Source: Phyllobacterium sp. OV277 (lineage in GTDB: Bacteria; Pseudomonadota; Alphaproteobacteria; Rhizobiales; Rhizobiaceae). Taken from it: a DNA stretch of 64,000 nucleotides. Every line of letters starts with the position of its first letter. Within the stretch, counting starts at the first letter, position 1. The notes beneath the pieces were generated by a model that was given only the letters and a program-made list of their open reading frames with translations, had not been told where the DNA came from and did no database searches. The stretch is taken from NCBI RefSeq assembly GCF_900104355.1, contig NZ_FNIY01000001.1, positions 496,001 to 560,000 on the forward strand, written 5' to 3'. A program made the translations under genes and the position numbers. Of the stretch, positions 15,815 to 24,057 are shown one piece after another.

Positions 15815-18271
15815 CTATTGCGGCTTCAACCGCCAGATGCCAAGTAGACCATCCTGATACACTTTCTCGTCCGTCGAGATCGTAATCGCCTGTGTATCGG
15901 CCCATTTCTGCGCAAAGTCGCGGTAATTGGCCGAAAACACATTGCCGGATTGTCCTGTTGTCTGGATATAGGTCGACCGGTTGAGATCAGCCAGATCGAA
16001 CAATCCGCGATAGCTGCTGCCATGCACCGCACGGTATGGATTGCTTTCATCCGTAAACAGCGACTTTGCCCGGTCAAGCGTGAATGCCCCGCCCGATGCC
16101 GGAACGTCCACGTTGAAAATCCGGTCAAGCGGGCTGACCTGCGCAAAAGGCCGGTGTGCGCCATAGGCATAATGCACAGCGCCCCAGTTCCATTTCGAAC
16201 GGTCTGTGCCAAGGCGTCCATCCAGATCCTTCAGCGCATCGCCGAGTGCCAGAGCAAGCACGTCGCCGCAGCTTTCCTTTTCTGGCGTGCGCCCGTCATC
16301 ACACCAATTGCGTACCGGATTGGGTCCGAGCCAGCGTAGCATGGCTGATACCCGGCCCTGCCAAAAGGCCGGGAAAGCCTCGCCAAGGTCATCCTCGACA
16401 ATCCGCTTGGTCGCCAAGCGCAGCCATGCATTGAACAGCAACGGCTCGATCTTGTTGCGGTCTTCCACATAGTCCCATTGGCTCAGTTGCTTGAAAGCCG
16501 CCTGATCCACATCCTTGCGCCCCTCAATGAGCTTCAGCATAACAGGGCCAAGTGCCGCATAGGCATTGGAATAGGCATCGCCCTGTGCCTTGCGATTGGT
16601 CTCCATTGATTGCTGGTTCGCGCCATAGACAAGCGATTTGATCCGGTCCATTCGCCATGTCTCATCCCAATCGAATGTCAGGAAATGCGGATAGGTCGCG
16701 TCGACCATCTTGGTATTGGCTGTGCCAATGACGTTATCGGCAGGGTTATAAGCGCGCGGCAGTTCCTCATAGGGGATATACCCCTTCCAGTCATAAGTTG
16801 CGTCCCAACCGGGGGATGGTGCGCGGCCCATGATCTGGTTGGCTGGATCGCGGACGGGCACCCGGCCCGGGGCAATCAGACCAATATTGCCATCAACATC
16901 CGCAATAACCATCGATTGCATCGGCGTCACGAAATCGCGCATTCCGTTCTGGAAATCGGTGACATTGGCAAAATCCCAGAGTTTCAAACCGGCAGATATG
17001 GTTTTGTCATCGGATGCAAGTGCGGTCCACGACAGTGCGGCAACCGTATTCTCGGGCAGATAGTGATCGAGACCACGATAATCGGTAGGCAAGACCGGAC
17101 CATGCCGCGTGACCATCCGGTTAAAGGTCACATCGCTCGCACCCTTGACCTTGATCGTCACCGGCTGCTTCTGGAAAGGCGCAAAACCCTCAGGTGTCTG
17201 ATATTCATCCGGATTGGCCGGATTGATGCGCTCGATAAAAATGTCCTGAACGTCGGAACCCGTATTGGTGAAGCCCCATGCTACCCGGTCATTACGTCCA
17301 AGCAGCACCAGCGGCGCACCGGGAAGTGTCACGCCGACGAGATTCCGGCTCGTGCCATCGGCATTTTTCACTTCAAGATGTGCCAGATACCATACGGCAG
17401 GTGCGCCCAACCCCAGATGCGGATCATTGGCAAGGATTGGCTTGCCCGTTTCCGTTCTCGCACCGCCCACGACCCAGTTGTTAGAAGCACCCGTCGACAT
17501 GATTGCATTGAGCGAGGCAAATTGCTCTTCGGCTTCCAGCGCACCGGTCTTGATGGTGCCGCTGGGCAAACCAAGCAATTGCTTCAGGTCAGGCATGGGC
17601 TGCGGTGCATCATCAGCAACCGGCGGCAACAGGTCTGATATTTCCGCATCCGACATACCAAGCCGGGCGAATTTCAGACGATTTACTTCCTGATCGATAT
17701 TCGCAGCCAGCGTCACCGACATCATCTTCAATGTCACGATGACATCTGCTGCGGTCCATTCATCCGGCTTGTAGCCAAGAACGACAAATTCCGGCGAATA
17801 TTTAGACGCGAAGGAACGCCCGCTGCTGTTGATGAACGCGTTGATGCCGCGCACATAGGCGTCAACATGCTTGCGATCTTCGGGGGCAAGTGCTGCAGCT
17901 GATGCAACAGCAGATTCATAAACGCCGAGCGAACGCAAAAAGCGGTCAGTGGAAACAGTCTTGTCACCAAACATTTCCGACAAGCGCCCCTGCCCGGCCA
18001 TGCGTGTGACTTCCATCTGCCACAAGCGCTCCTGCGCGTGGACAAAGCCAAGAGCCCTCAGGACATCATCGACATTGTTACCGACAATATGCGGAACAGC
18101 GTTCCTGTCGCGCGTCACGGTCACAGGTGCCGAAAGGTCGGCCAGCACCATTTCGCCCGTCGCCGGAGTTACTGAACGTGCGAGCCAGACATAACCAACC
18201 CCTGCTGCAATTAAAGCGATAGGGATGAGCGAGAAAACTATCCACAATAGGCCTTTGATGATCCGCCGCAT
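15815..18271 (-). CDS. Penicillin acylase family protein
   Basis: This 818-residue N-terminal-nucleophile hydrolase has one N-terminal hydrophobic segment (GLLWIVFSLIPIALIAAGVGYVWL), so it is exported or anchored at the periplasmic face. The precursor is expected to self-cleave before Ser263 in GASNNWVVGG, the conserved nucleophile of penicillin/acyl-homoserine-lactone acylases; downstream Asn in the NDPH/LANDPHL block also fits. Members cleave amide bonds of beta-lactams, AHL signals or other N-acyl compounds; sequence alone does not decide. The gene is single, divergent from the dehydrogenase gene at 18333, sharing a 61-base upstream region. Confidence 0.9.
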   Translation of the reverse strand: MRRIIKGLLWIVFSLIPIALIAAGVGYVWLARSVTPATGEMVLADLSAPVTVTRDRNAVPHIVGNNVDDVLRALGFVHAQERLWQMEVTRMAGQGRLSEMFGDKTVSTDRFLRSLGVYESAVASAAALAPEDRKHVDAYVRGINAFINSSGRSFASKYSPEFVVLGYKPDEWTAADVIVTLKMMSVTLAANIDQEVNRLKFARLGMSDAEISDLLPPVADDAPQPMPDLKQLLGLPSGTIKTGALEAEEQFASLNAIMSTGASNNWVVGGARTETGKPILANDPHLGLGAPAVWYLAHLEVKNADGTSRNLVGVTLPGAPLVLLGRNDRVAWGFTNTGSDVQDIFIERINPANPDEYQTPEGFAPFQKQPVTIKVKGASDVTFNRMVTRHGPVLPTDYRGLDHYLPENTVAALSWTALASDDKTISAGLKLWDFANVTDFQNGMRDFVTPMQSMVIADVDGNIGLIAPGRVPVRDPANQIMGRAPSPGWDATYDWKGYIPYEELPRAYNPADNVIGTANTKMVDATYPHFLTFDWDETWRMDRIKSLVYGANQQSMETNRKAQGDAYSNAYAALGPVMLKLIEGRKDVDQAAFKQLSQWDYVEDRNKIEPLLFNAWLRLATKRIVEDDLGEAFPAFWQGRVSAMLRWLGPNPVRNWCDDGRTPEKESCGDVLALALGDALKDLDGRLGTDRSKWNWGAVHYAYGAHRPFAQVSPLDRIFNVDVPASGGAFTLDRAKSLFTDESNPYRAVHGSSYRGLFDLADLNRSTYIQTTGQSGNVFSANYRDFAQKWADTQAITISTDEKVYQDGLLGIWRLKPQ

Positions 18272-18332
18272 TGTCCTAACCTCTCCCGCAAATCTTCGAA
18301 CACATAGCCTATCTGACAGAGGAAATTACGGA

Positions 18333-19202
18333 ATGGCAACAGTCACATTTATTGGTCTTGGTATTATGGGTTACCCGATGGCGGGTCATCTAAAGACCCG
18401 CGGGGGCCATGACGTCACCGTCTTCAACCGCAACGGCGAGAAGGCAAAGAAGTGGGCTGAACAGTTTCAGGGCCAACACGCGCCAACCCCCGCAGAAGCC
18501 GCTGCGGATAAGGATTTCGTCTTCTCCTGTGTCGGTAATGATGATGATTTGCGCGCTGTTACCATTGGCGACAATGGCGCTTTTCATGCGATGAAAAAGG
18601 GCTCGATTTTCATCGATCACACCACCGCCTCGGCAGAAGTGGCACGTGAACTCGGTGCAGAAGCAAGCAAGCGCGGCTTTCATTTTCTTGATGCGCCAGT
18701 CTCAGGTGGTCAGGCCGGTGCCGAAAATGGCGTTCTCACAGTCATGGTTGGCGGCGAATCGGAGGCCTTCGACAAGGCAAAGCCCGTCATCGGATCCTTC
18801 GCCAAGATGGTCGGCCTGATGGGGCCAGTTGGTGCCGGGCAGTTGACCAAGATGATCAACCAGATATGCATTGCCGGACTGGTCCAGGGGCTTGCCGAAG
18901 GCATTCATTTCGGCAAGAAGGCTGGCCTTGATATCGAAAAGGTCATTGAAGTCATTTCCAAGGGCGCTGCGGGCTCCTGGCAGATGGAAAACCGCCACAA
19001 GACCATGAATGCCGGAAAGTATGATTTCGGCTTTGCCGTGGACTGGATGCGCAAGGATCTCGGTATCTGCCTCGATGAGGCTGACCGCAACGGCGCACAA
19101 CTGCCGGTGACGGCGCTGGTCGATCAGTTTTACAAACAGGTGCAGAACATGGGCGGAAAACGCTGGGACACATCATCCCTGTTGGCACGGCTGGAGAAAT
19201 AG
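18333..19202 (+). CDS. NAD(P)-dependent beta-hydroxyacid dehydrogenase
   Basis: A 289-residue member of the 3-hydroxyisobutyrate dehydrogenase/tartronate semialdehyde reductase/GLYR family. The Rossmann motif is FIGLGIMGYPMAGHL at the N-terminus; DAPVSGGQAGAENGVLTVMVGG is the substrate loop and GAGQLTKMINQ carries the catalytic Lys. Its likely reaction is NAD(P)H-linked reduction or oxidation of a small beta-hydroxy acid or semialdehyde. ATG 18333 follows GAGGAAA; the frame is open upstream through antisense acylase DNA, which is rejected. The Lrp gene downstream is convergent. Confidence 0.9.
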   Translation: MATVTFIGLGIMGYPMAGHLKTRGGHDVTVFNRNGEKAKKWAEQFQGQHAPTPAEAAADKDFVFSCVGNDDDLRAVTIGDNGAFHAMKKGSIFIDHTTASAEVARELGAEASKRGFHFLDAPVSGGQAGAENGVLTVMVGGESEAFDKAKPVIGSFAKMVGLMGPVGAGQLTKMINQICIAGLVQGLAEGIHFGKKAGLDIEKVIEVISKGAAGSWQMENRHKTMNAGKYDFGFAVDWMRKDLGICLDEADRNGAQLPVTALVDQFYKQVQNMGGKRWDTSSLLARLEK

Positions 19203-19230
19203 CCAGCCGTGATGGATCGGGCTGATGATA

Positions 19231-19710
19231 TCAGCCCGATTCCTTTTCAATGCTCATATAATCAAGCGGCAGCTCGGTCGTGTATTTGATCTGCTCCATG
19301 GCGAAGGCCGATGACACATCGCGAATGTCGATCTTGGCGATCAGGCGCTTGTAGACCGCATCGTAAGCGGCAATATCAGGCACAACAACGCGCAGGAGAT
19401 AGTCAACATCGCCGCTCATGCGGTAGAACTCGACCACTTCCGGGAACTCCTGAACCACTTCGGAAAAGCGCTTCAGCCATTCATTGTTATGCGCACCGGT
19501 GCGGATCGACACGAACACCGTCACCCGCGTATTCACGCGCACCGGATCAAGAATGGCAACACGACGCTGGATTACGCCATCTTCCTCCAGTTTCTGGATG
19601 CGGCGCCAGCAAGGCGTCGTCGACAGCCCCACTTTCTTGGCGACATCAGCCACCGCGAGCGTTGCATCCTCCTGCAGGAGGCGAAGAATTTTTCGGTCGA
19701 GTCTGTCCAT
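19231..19710 (-). CDS. Lrp/AsnC family transcriptional regulator
   Basis: A 159-residue regulator. Residues 1-60 form the helix-turn-helix (LDRKILRLLQEDATLAVADVAKKVGLSTTPCWRRIQKLEEDGVI) and the rest is the RAM ligand-binding domain, with MSGDVDYLLRVVVPD as its core. Members bind DNA as multimers and respond to amino acids. ATG 19710 has AAGGGG about 10 bases upstream; the in-frame TTG at 19719 is too close to that site. No obvious target lies next to it; the convergent dehydrogenase or the UDG operon would be candidates. Confidence 0.92.
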   Translation of the reverse strand: MDRLDRKILRLLQEDATLAVADVAKKVGLSTTPCWRRIQKLEEDGVIQRRVAILDPVRVNTRVTVFVSIRTGAHNNEWLKRFSEVVQEFPEVVEFYRMSGDVDYLLRVVVPDIAAYDAVYKRLIAKIDIRDVSSAFAMEQIKYTTELPLDYMSIEKESG

Positions 19711-19820
19711 GACATTCAATCCCCTTGGAATGGGATACTTTATGGTCCGTTATTCGACCATCGTACAAGAAAATTATTCTAAACTTTATAAACTTCGAAA
19801 AAATTTCGTCCGGAAAGCGA

Positions 19821-20441
19821 TCAAATTAGAATCTTGACCTTCTCCCGCAGCACAGGAAGAACGTTCTCTCCGAACCATGGATTCTTCCGCAACCACCCGC
19901 TATTGCGCCAGGACGGATGCGGCAGCGCTAAAATGGAAGGCCCCGACGCAGGGTTGAAATAATCCTGCCAGTGAAAAACCGTTTCCGTCACGCTGGCCCG
20001 GCGATGCTTGCCGAGGTGATAGGTCTGCGCATATTGGCCGATTGTCAGGATCAACTCGACCTGCGGCATGGCGGCAAAAACCTGATCATGCCACGTCTCG
20101 CGGCACTCTTTACGCGGCGGCAAGTCCCCGCCATGCGCATCATAGCCGGGAAAGCAGAACCCCATCGGCACAATGGCGAATTTATGCGGATCGTAGAACT
20201 GATCCCTGTTAACCCCGAGCCACTCGCGCAGCCGGTCCCCCGATGGATCGTTGAACGGCAGGCCAGTGTTGTGAACACGAATGCCCGGCGCCTGTCCGCA
20301 AATGACGATACGCGCGCTCTGCGACATCACGCAGACAGGATTGGGCTCATGCGGCAAAGGCGGCAGATAGCGCGGCGCATCACGGCACAGGCGACACGCC
20401 TTGATCTGCGATGACAGGGGGGCGATCTCTGGCACGTTCAC
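19821..20441 (-). CDS. Uracil-DNA glycosylase family protein
   Basis: A 206-residue member of the UDG superfamily (COG1573 type). The first catalytic motif is GQAPGIRVHNTGLPFNDPSGDRLREWL and the second is LPHPSWRNSGWL near residue 173. CX2C at residues 17-20 (CRLC) plus later Cys residues could ligate an Fe-S cluster as in family 4 enzymes, though spacing was not checked against a structure. It would remove uracil or related damaged bases from DNA. Its ATG overlaps the stop of the GST gene by 4 bases, and that gene in turn overlaps a nuclease gene. Confidence 0.87.
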   Translation of the reverse strand: MNVPEIAPLSSQIKACRLCRDAPRYLPPLPHEPNPVCVMSQSARIVICGQAPGIRVHNTGLPFNDPSGDRLREWLGVNRDQFYDPHKFAIVPMGFCFPGYDAHGGDLPPRKECRETWHDQVFAAMPQVELILTIGQYAQTYHLGKHRRASVTETVFHWQDYFNPASGPSILALPHPSWRNSGWLRKNPWFGENVLPVLREKVKILI

Positions 20442-21049
20442 GCCTTGGCGCTTGGCCGGTTTGATACCGCCTCGTACCAGCGCCTCACATGCGTGACATA
20501 ATCGGGCAGCTGAATCCGGGCGGGCTTGAAGAAATCAATCGCCACGAGCGCTGTAATATCCGCGATGGAATATTCATCGCCCGCGATGAACGCATTGGTC
20601 TCAAGCTGCTTGTCCAGAACATCCAGAAAGGCGATGGCCTTTGGCTTGTTTGCCTCGCCCCATTCAGGAATTTGCGGCACCTCCCACTCGACCATAGCCG
20701 GATGAATGTGCCGGAAGGCGGAAGCAACCGTAGCAAGGAGGTTAAACTCCACCCGCCGCTGCCACATCTCCACCAAAGCCTTGCCAAGCGCCCCCCGGCC
20801 GAACAAAGCAGGCTCCGGATAAAGCTCCTCAAAATAGCGGGAGATAGCCACCGACTCCGCAATCACAGTGCCATCATCAAGTTCCAGCACAGGCAGACGC
20901 TGCAAGGGATTGAGTGCGGTGATTTCTGCACAGCGATGTCCCATCGCCCCCATATCAACAGGCACAAGCGGTACCTCGATGCCCTTTTCTGCCAGAAAAA
21001 TCCTTGCCCGCCGCGGGTTTGGCGCGCGTCCTCCATCATATAGTTTCAC
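20438..21049 (-). CDS. Glutathione S-transferase family protein
   Basis: A 203-residue GST with N-terminal thioredoxin fold (KLYDGGRAPNPRRARIFLAEKG), glutathione-site segment LQRLPVLELDDGTVIAESVAISRYFE and helical C-terminal domain with GDEYSIADITAL. I start it at GTG 21049, which overlaps the TGA of the nuclease gene as GTGA and lies after GGGAGA; the open frame upstream would duplicate nuclease DNA. It is unrelated in detail to the GST at 15192 and is cotranscribed with the nuclease and UDG genes. Confidence 0.87.
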   Translation of the reverse strand: MKLYDGGRAPNPRRARIFLAEKGIEVPLVPVDMGAMGHRCAEITALNPLQRLPVLELDDGTVIAESVAISRYFEELYPEPALFGRGALGKALVEMWQRRVEFNLLATVASAFRHIHPAMVEWEVPQIPEWGEANKPKAIAFLDVLDKQLETNAFIAGDEYSIADITALVAIDFFKPARIQLPDYVTHVRRWYEAVSNRPSAKA

Positions 21050-21690
21050 CAAAACTCTCCCAATTTCTGATACACCCAATCATAGGCGCTATTGATAGCG
21101 TCGAACAACCAGTCCAACAGCGAGGGCGATGTTTCCACGCTGCCTTCATGCACCTTTCGCCAATCCTGCGGCCTGTCAAAGGAACCCGCCCACAGGCCTT
21201 TTCGTTCCGCCTTCGCCCGCATTTCCTCGTCATAATAGGCGCCATAGGATGTCGCCTGCCCCGCCTCGACCATCATGCTGTTAAGATTGGTTTCACTGGC
21301 AAAACACGTGCCGAGATCGCGCTTATACTTGTCCTGTCCTGTTATCTCGCACCGCACGGCCCTGCTGCTGATCAGCTTGTCCAGTGCCCGCCTTGCCACC
21401 TGCCCGCAGGGGTAATCCGCAGGCACCTCGCCGCAACGCTGCGCAAGCTCAGGCGCGTCGATGCCCTTGAGGCGGATATGTTTGCCCGTCAAGACAATCG
21501 TGTCACCATCGATGACATAGGCCTTGCCGGTTATCTCCTGCTCATCGCGCGGAATGGACAACCGCGCCGCCAGAAGCGCAACCAGAGCAAAGAAAACCAG
21601 CATCAGGATGAAATCAACAAGTTTCCGCGCGAAAGAACGCGGTGGCCGTGCCTGACGTTGCTGATGGTATCCCCGGAAGCGTCCACTCAT
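21046..21690 (-). CDS. Thermonuclease family (SNase-like) protein
   Basis: A 214-residue protein with an N-terminal membrane-spanning or signal-anchor segment (KLVDFILMLVFFALVALLAARL) and a staphylococcal-nuclease-type OB fold. VIDGDTIVLTGKHIRLKGIDAPELAQ carries the calcium-binding Asp residues, the Arg of RLKGIDAPE and the general-base Glu. It should be a Ca-dependent nuclease facing the periplasm or outside. A C-terminal extension of about 50 residues beyond the nuclease fold has no recognised domain. First gene of the nuclease-GST-UDG set. Confidence 0.88.
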   Translation of the reverse strand: MSGRFRGYHQQRQARPPRSFARKLVDFILMLVFFALVALLAARLSIPRDEQEITGKAYVIDGDTIVLTGKHIRLKGIDAPELAQRCGEVPADYPCGQVARRALDKLISSRAVRCEITGQDKYKRDLGTCFASETNLNSMMVEAGQATSYGAYYDEEMRAKAERKGLWAGSFDRPQDWRKVHEGSVETSPSLLDWLFDAINSAYDWVYQKLGEFW

Positions 21691-21814
21691 CGCAAGAATA
21701 CGTCCATCAAGATTGATTCTCCCGGCAGGTTTGAAGTCTTTTAATCATTTATCCATAGGCTTGCGATGCAATGCTGCCAAATGAGCAGACAAACGATGAT
21801 CTGGAACAAGGCGC

Positions 21815-23338
21815 ATGGCATTACTCGACGCGGCAAATGCAGACAAAAACATTGTTGACCGGCGCAAACCGCCGCGCAACAAGGATTTGTCTGTTGTCGT
21901 GCGCCGCGCCCGTGATCGCCTGATGGAACATGCGGGCGTGAAGCATTTCGAGCGCGAATTGCTGTTCATGCACACCCGCGCCTTGATCGTGAACGCAGCC
22001 ACGCTCCCGCTTTTCATTGCGATGATTGCAGTGGCCGGTGTTTTCGCCGGGTTTGGCCGGGATATGGTCGTCTGGGCAACCATCACAATCGGCCTTTATG
22101 CTGTTCTCGGCCTCCTCGCCCGCCATCTGGATAAAATCGGCATCCACGATGAACAGGTCAAGAACTGGCAGGTTATCTATCTCGGTGGTCATTTCCTCAC
22201 CAGCATGGGCTGGGCCTATTTCTCCTTTTTGGGCTGTTCCACCTGTGGCATCAGCCTTTTCCCGGTTATTCAGGCGGTTGTGCTGATCCTCGCCATGGCC
22301 ATCACCGCCATCATCTGCTCGGCCTTGCGCGCTGCCATCCTCGCTGCGTTCACCCTGCCTGTTATCACCTATACAATTCTTGCCACGAGCCATCTGCAAA
22401 GTCCGATACAGGCAACGATGGTGATCATGCTTTTTGCCGGGCTGGCGTTCTTCTATCTCGTCGCCACGCGCCTCAACCGCTCGGTTTCCGTATCCCTCGC
22501 CCTGCAGGCGGAGAAAGACGCGCTGATTGCCGAGCTTGAAACCGCCAATGCCATGTCCGATGAAGGCCGCCGCCGCGCCGAGGAAGCCAATCTCGCCAAA
22601 TCACGCTTCCTCGCCTCCATGAGCCACGAACTGCGCACACCGCTCAACGCCATCCTTGGCTTTTCCGAAGTCATGGCCAAAGAAGTGCTCGGGCCCATGC
22701 AAAACGCCACCTACCGCGAATACGCAGGTGATATCCATGCATCAGGCGATCATCTGCTCAATCTGATCAATGAAATTCTCGATCTGAGCCGTATCGAAGC
22801 CGGGCGTTATTCCATCAATGAGGAACCCCTGCTCCTCAGCGATATTGCCGATGAATGCATCCACATGATGGATTTGAAAGCCCGCAACAAGAGTATCCGG
22901 GTCGTTCCCCAATTCGAAACCGGCTTGTGGCGGCTGCGCGCCGATGAGCGGTCGATCCGCCAGATCATTCTCAATCTCCTCGCCAATGCGATAAAATTCA
23001 CCCCGCAAAACGGCCGCATCGACGTCAAGGTCGGCTGGACAGCGGGCGGCGGGCAATATGTCTCCGTGCGCGACAATGGCCCCGGCATTCCGCCGGAGGA
23101 AATTCCCATTGTTCTCTCCACCTTTGGCCAAGGCTCGATCGCCATCAAGAATGCCGAACAGGGTACCGGCCTTGGTCTTCCCATCGTTCAGGCCCTCGTC
23201 CACATGCATGACGGTGAATTCCACCTGTTCTCAAAACTGCGCGAAGGCACGGAAGCACTGGCCACCTTCCCTCGCGCCCGCATCCTGCCATCAGCTGAAT
23301 CGGCAGTAAAAGTCGCAAAACGTCAAAAAGTTGCCTGA
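21815..23338 (+). CDS. Sensor histidine kinase, DivJ/PleC/PdhS-like
   Basis: A 507-residue membrane histidine kinase. Residues 55-215 contain about six hydrophobic helices, residues 225-262 a coiled coil, then the HisKA domain with SMSHELRTPLNAILGFSEVM (phospho-acceptor His271) and a HATPase_c domain with NLLANAIKFTP (N box), DNGPGIP (G1) and GTGLGLPIV (G2). The HELRTPLNAILGFSEVM...GDHLLNLINEILDLS block resembles the DivJ/PleC/PdhS kinases that control DivK and polarity in alphaproteobacteria, but there is no response regulator next to it to confirm this. No PAS domain is apparent. Start ATG 21815 has no strong binding site. Confidence 0.85.
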   Translation: MALLDAANADKNIVDRRKPPRNKDLSVVVRRARDRLMEHAGVKHFERELLFMHTRALIVNAATLPLFIAMIAVAGVFAGFGRDMVVWATITIGLYAVLGLLARHLDKIGIHDEQVKNWQVIYLGGHFLTSMGWAYFSFLGCSTCGISLFPVIQAVVLILAMAITAIICSALRAAILAAFTLPVITYTILATSHLQSPIQATMVIMLFAGLAFFYLVATRLNRSVSVSLALQAEKDALIAELETANAMSDEGRRRAEEANLAKSRFLASMSHELRTPLNAILGFSEVMAKEVLGPMQNATYREYAGDIHASGDHLLNLINEILDLSRIEAGRYSINEEPLLLSDIADECIHMMDLKARNKSIRVVPQFETGLWRLRADERSIRQIILNLLANAIKFTPQNGRIDVKVGWTAGGGQYVSVRDNGPGIPPEEIPIVLSTFGQGSIAIKNAEQGTGLGLPIVQALVHMHDGEFHLFSKLREGTEALATFPRARILPSAESAVKVAKRQKVA

Positions 23339-23427
23339 AAAACTCAACTTCAATTTATTGTTATTTGCTCGTTATTTAGCACCTGTCCATTGCTGCCATG
23401 TGCAACACGTTCACATGGGGAAATTTT

Positions 23428-23874
23428 ATGAACGCAAATGGCAACAACCGTCCGCTGATCATTCCTGCTCTTGGCGGCATCTACACTGGTCTGGCGCAAT
23501 TTTCTGAAACACTGCTGCGGGTCATCGCCGGGGGCGCGCTGGTCCTGCACGGCTCCGGCAAGATCGCCAATCCGTTCGGCGCTATCGAAATGGTCGAAGG
23601 ACTGGGCTTTTATCCCGGTGTGTTCTGGTCGCCGCTTCTCGCCGCAACAGAATTCTTCGGCGGCATTCTGCTGGTCCTTGGGCTCCTGACCCGCCCGGCC
23701 GCCTTCGCCACCACCATCGTCCTCCTTGTTACCGTCTATTTCCACTGGATCGCAAAGGGTCAGGGCTGGGACGGCTCGGAAAAATCCATCCTCTGGGCGG
23801 CAATCTTGTTCTTCTTCGTCATCCGCGGCGCCAGCAATTATTCGGTTGATGCCAGGATCGGTAAGGAATTCTAA
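23428..23874 (+). CDS. DoxX family membrane protein
   Basis: A 148-residue protein with four hydrophobic helices and the DoxX pattern RVIAGGALVLHGSGKI...GFYPGVFWSPLLAATEFFGGILLVLGLLTRPAA. DoxX proteins are small quinol-linked or stress-related membrane proteins of poorly defined role. ATG 23428 follows GGGGA. It is flanked by a strong hairpin downstream and appears to be a single-gene unit. Confidence 0.88.
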   Translation: MNANGNNRPLIIPALGGIYTGLAQFSETLLRVIAGGALVLHGSGKIANPFGAIEMVEGLGFYPGVFWSPLLAATEFFGGILLVLGLLTRPAAFATTIVLLVTVYFHWIAKGQGWDGSEKSILWAAILFFFVIRGASNYSVDARIGKEF

Positions 23875-23883
23875 CTGGCTATC

Positions 23884-23919
23884 GCTTTGCCGGCACTTAT
23901 CACAAAGTGCCGGCAAAGC
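23884..23919 (+). terminator. Hairpin terminator after DoxX gene
   Basis: A perfect 15-bp stem (GCTTTGCCGGCACTT with its complement) around a 6-base loop begins 9 bases after the stop. No T-run follows, so it may terminate with Rho or protect the 3' end. Confidence 0.6.
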
Positions 23920-24014
23920 CACCGATCTGCTCCAAGACTGCCTCATACTTATGTTGCACTTGACTATCCCGCGCATTTGCAAATTTATGAGCCGATATTC
24001 ATTGCCTGCTTTTT

Positions 24015-24043
24015 TTGATTTTACATTTTAAAAAATTTATAAT
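24015..24043 (+). promoter_or_regulatory. Promoter of the autotransporter gene
   Basis: TTGATT (24015-24020) and TATAAT (24038-24043) are spaced by exactly 17 bases in an AT-rich region, a near-consensus vegetative promoter. Transcription would begin around 24050, leaving only about 8 bases before ATG 24058, so the message could be almost leaderless. Confidence 0.55.
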
Positions 24044-24057
24044 GGGAACCATATTTC

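Noticed and set aside
16610-17638. Long open frame (342 codons) on the plus strand
   Set aside because: It is antisense to the penicillin acylase gene, whose family motifs are intact; the predicted protein has no recognisable domain.
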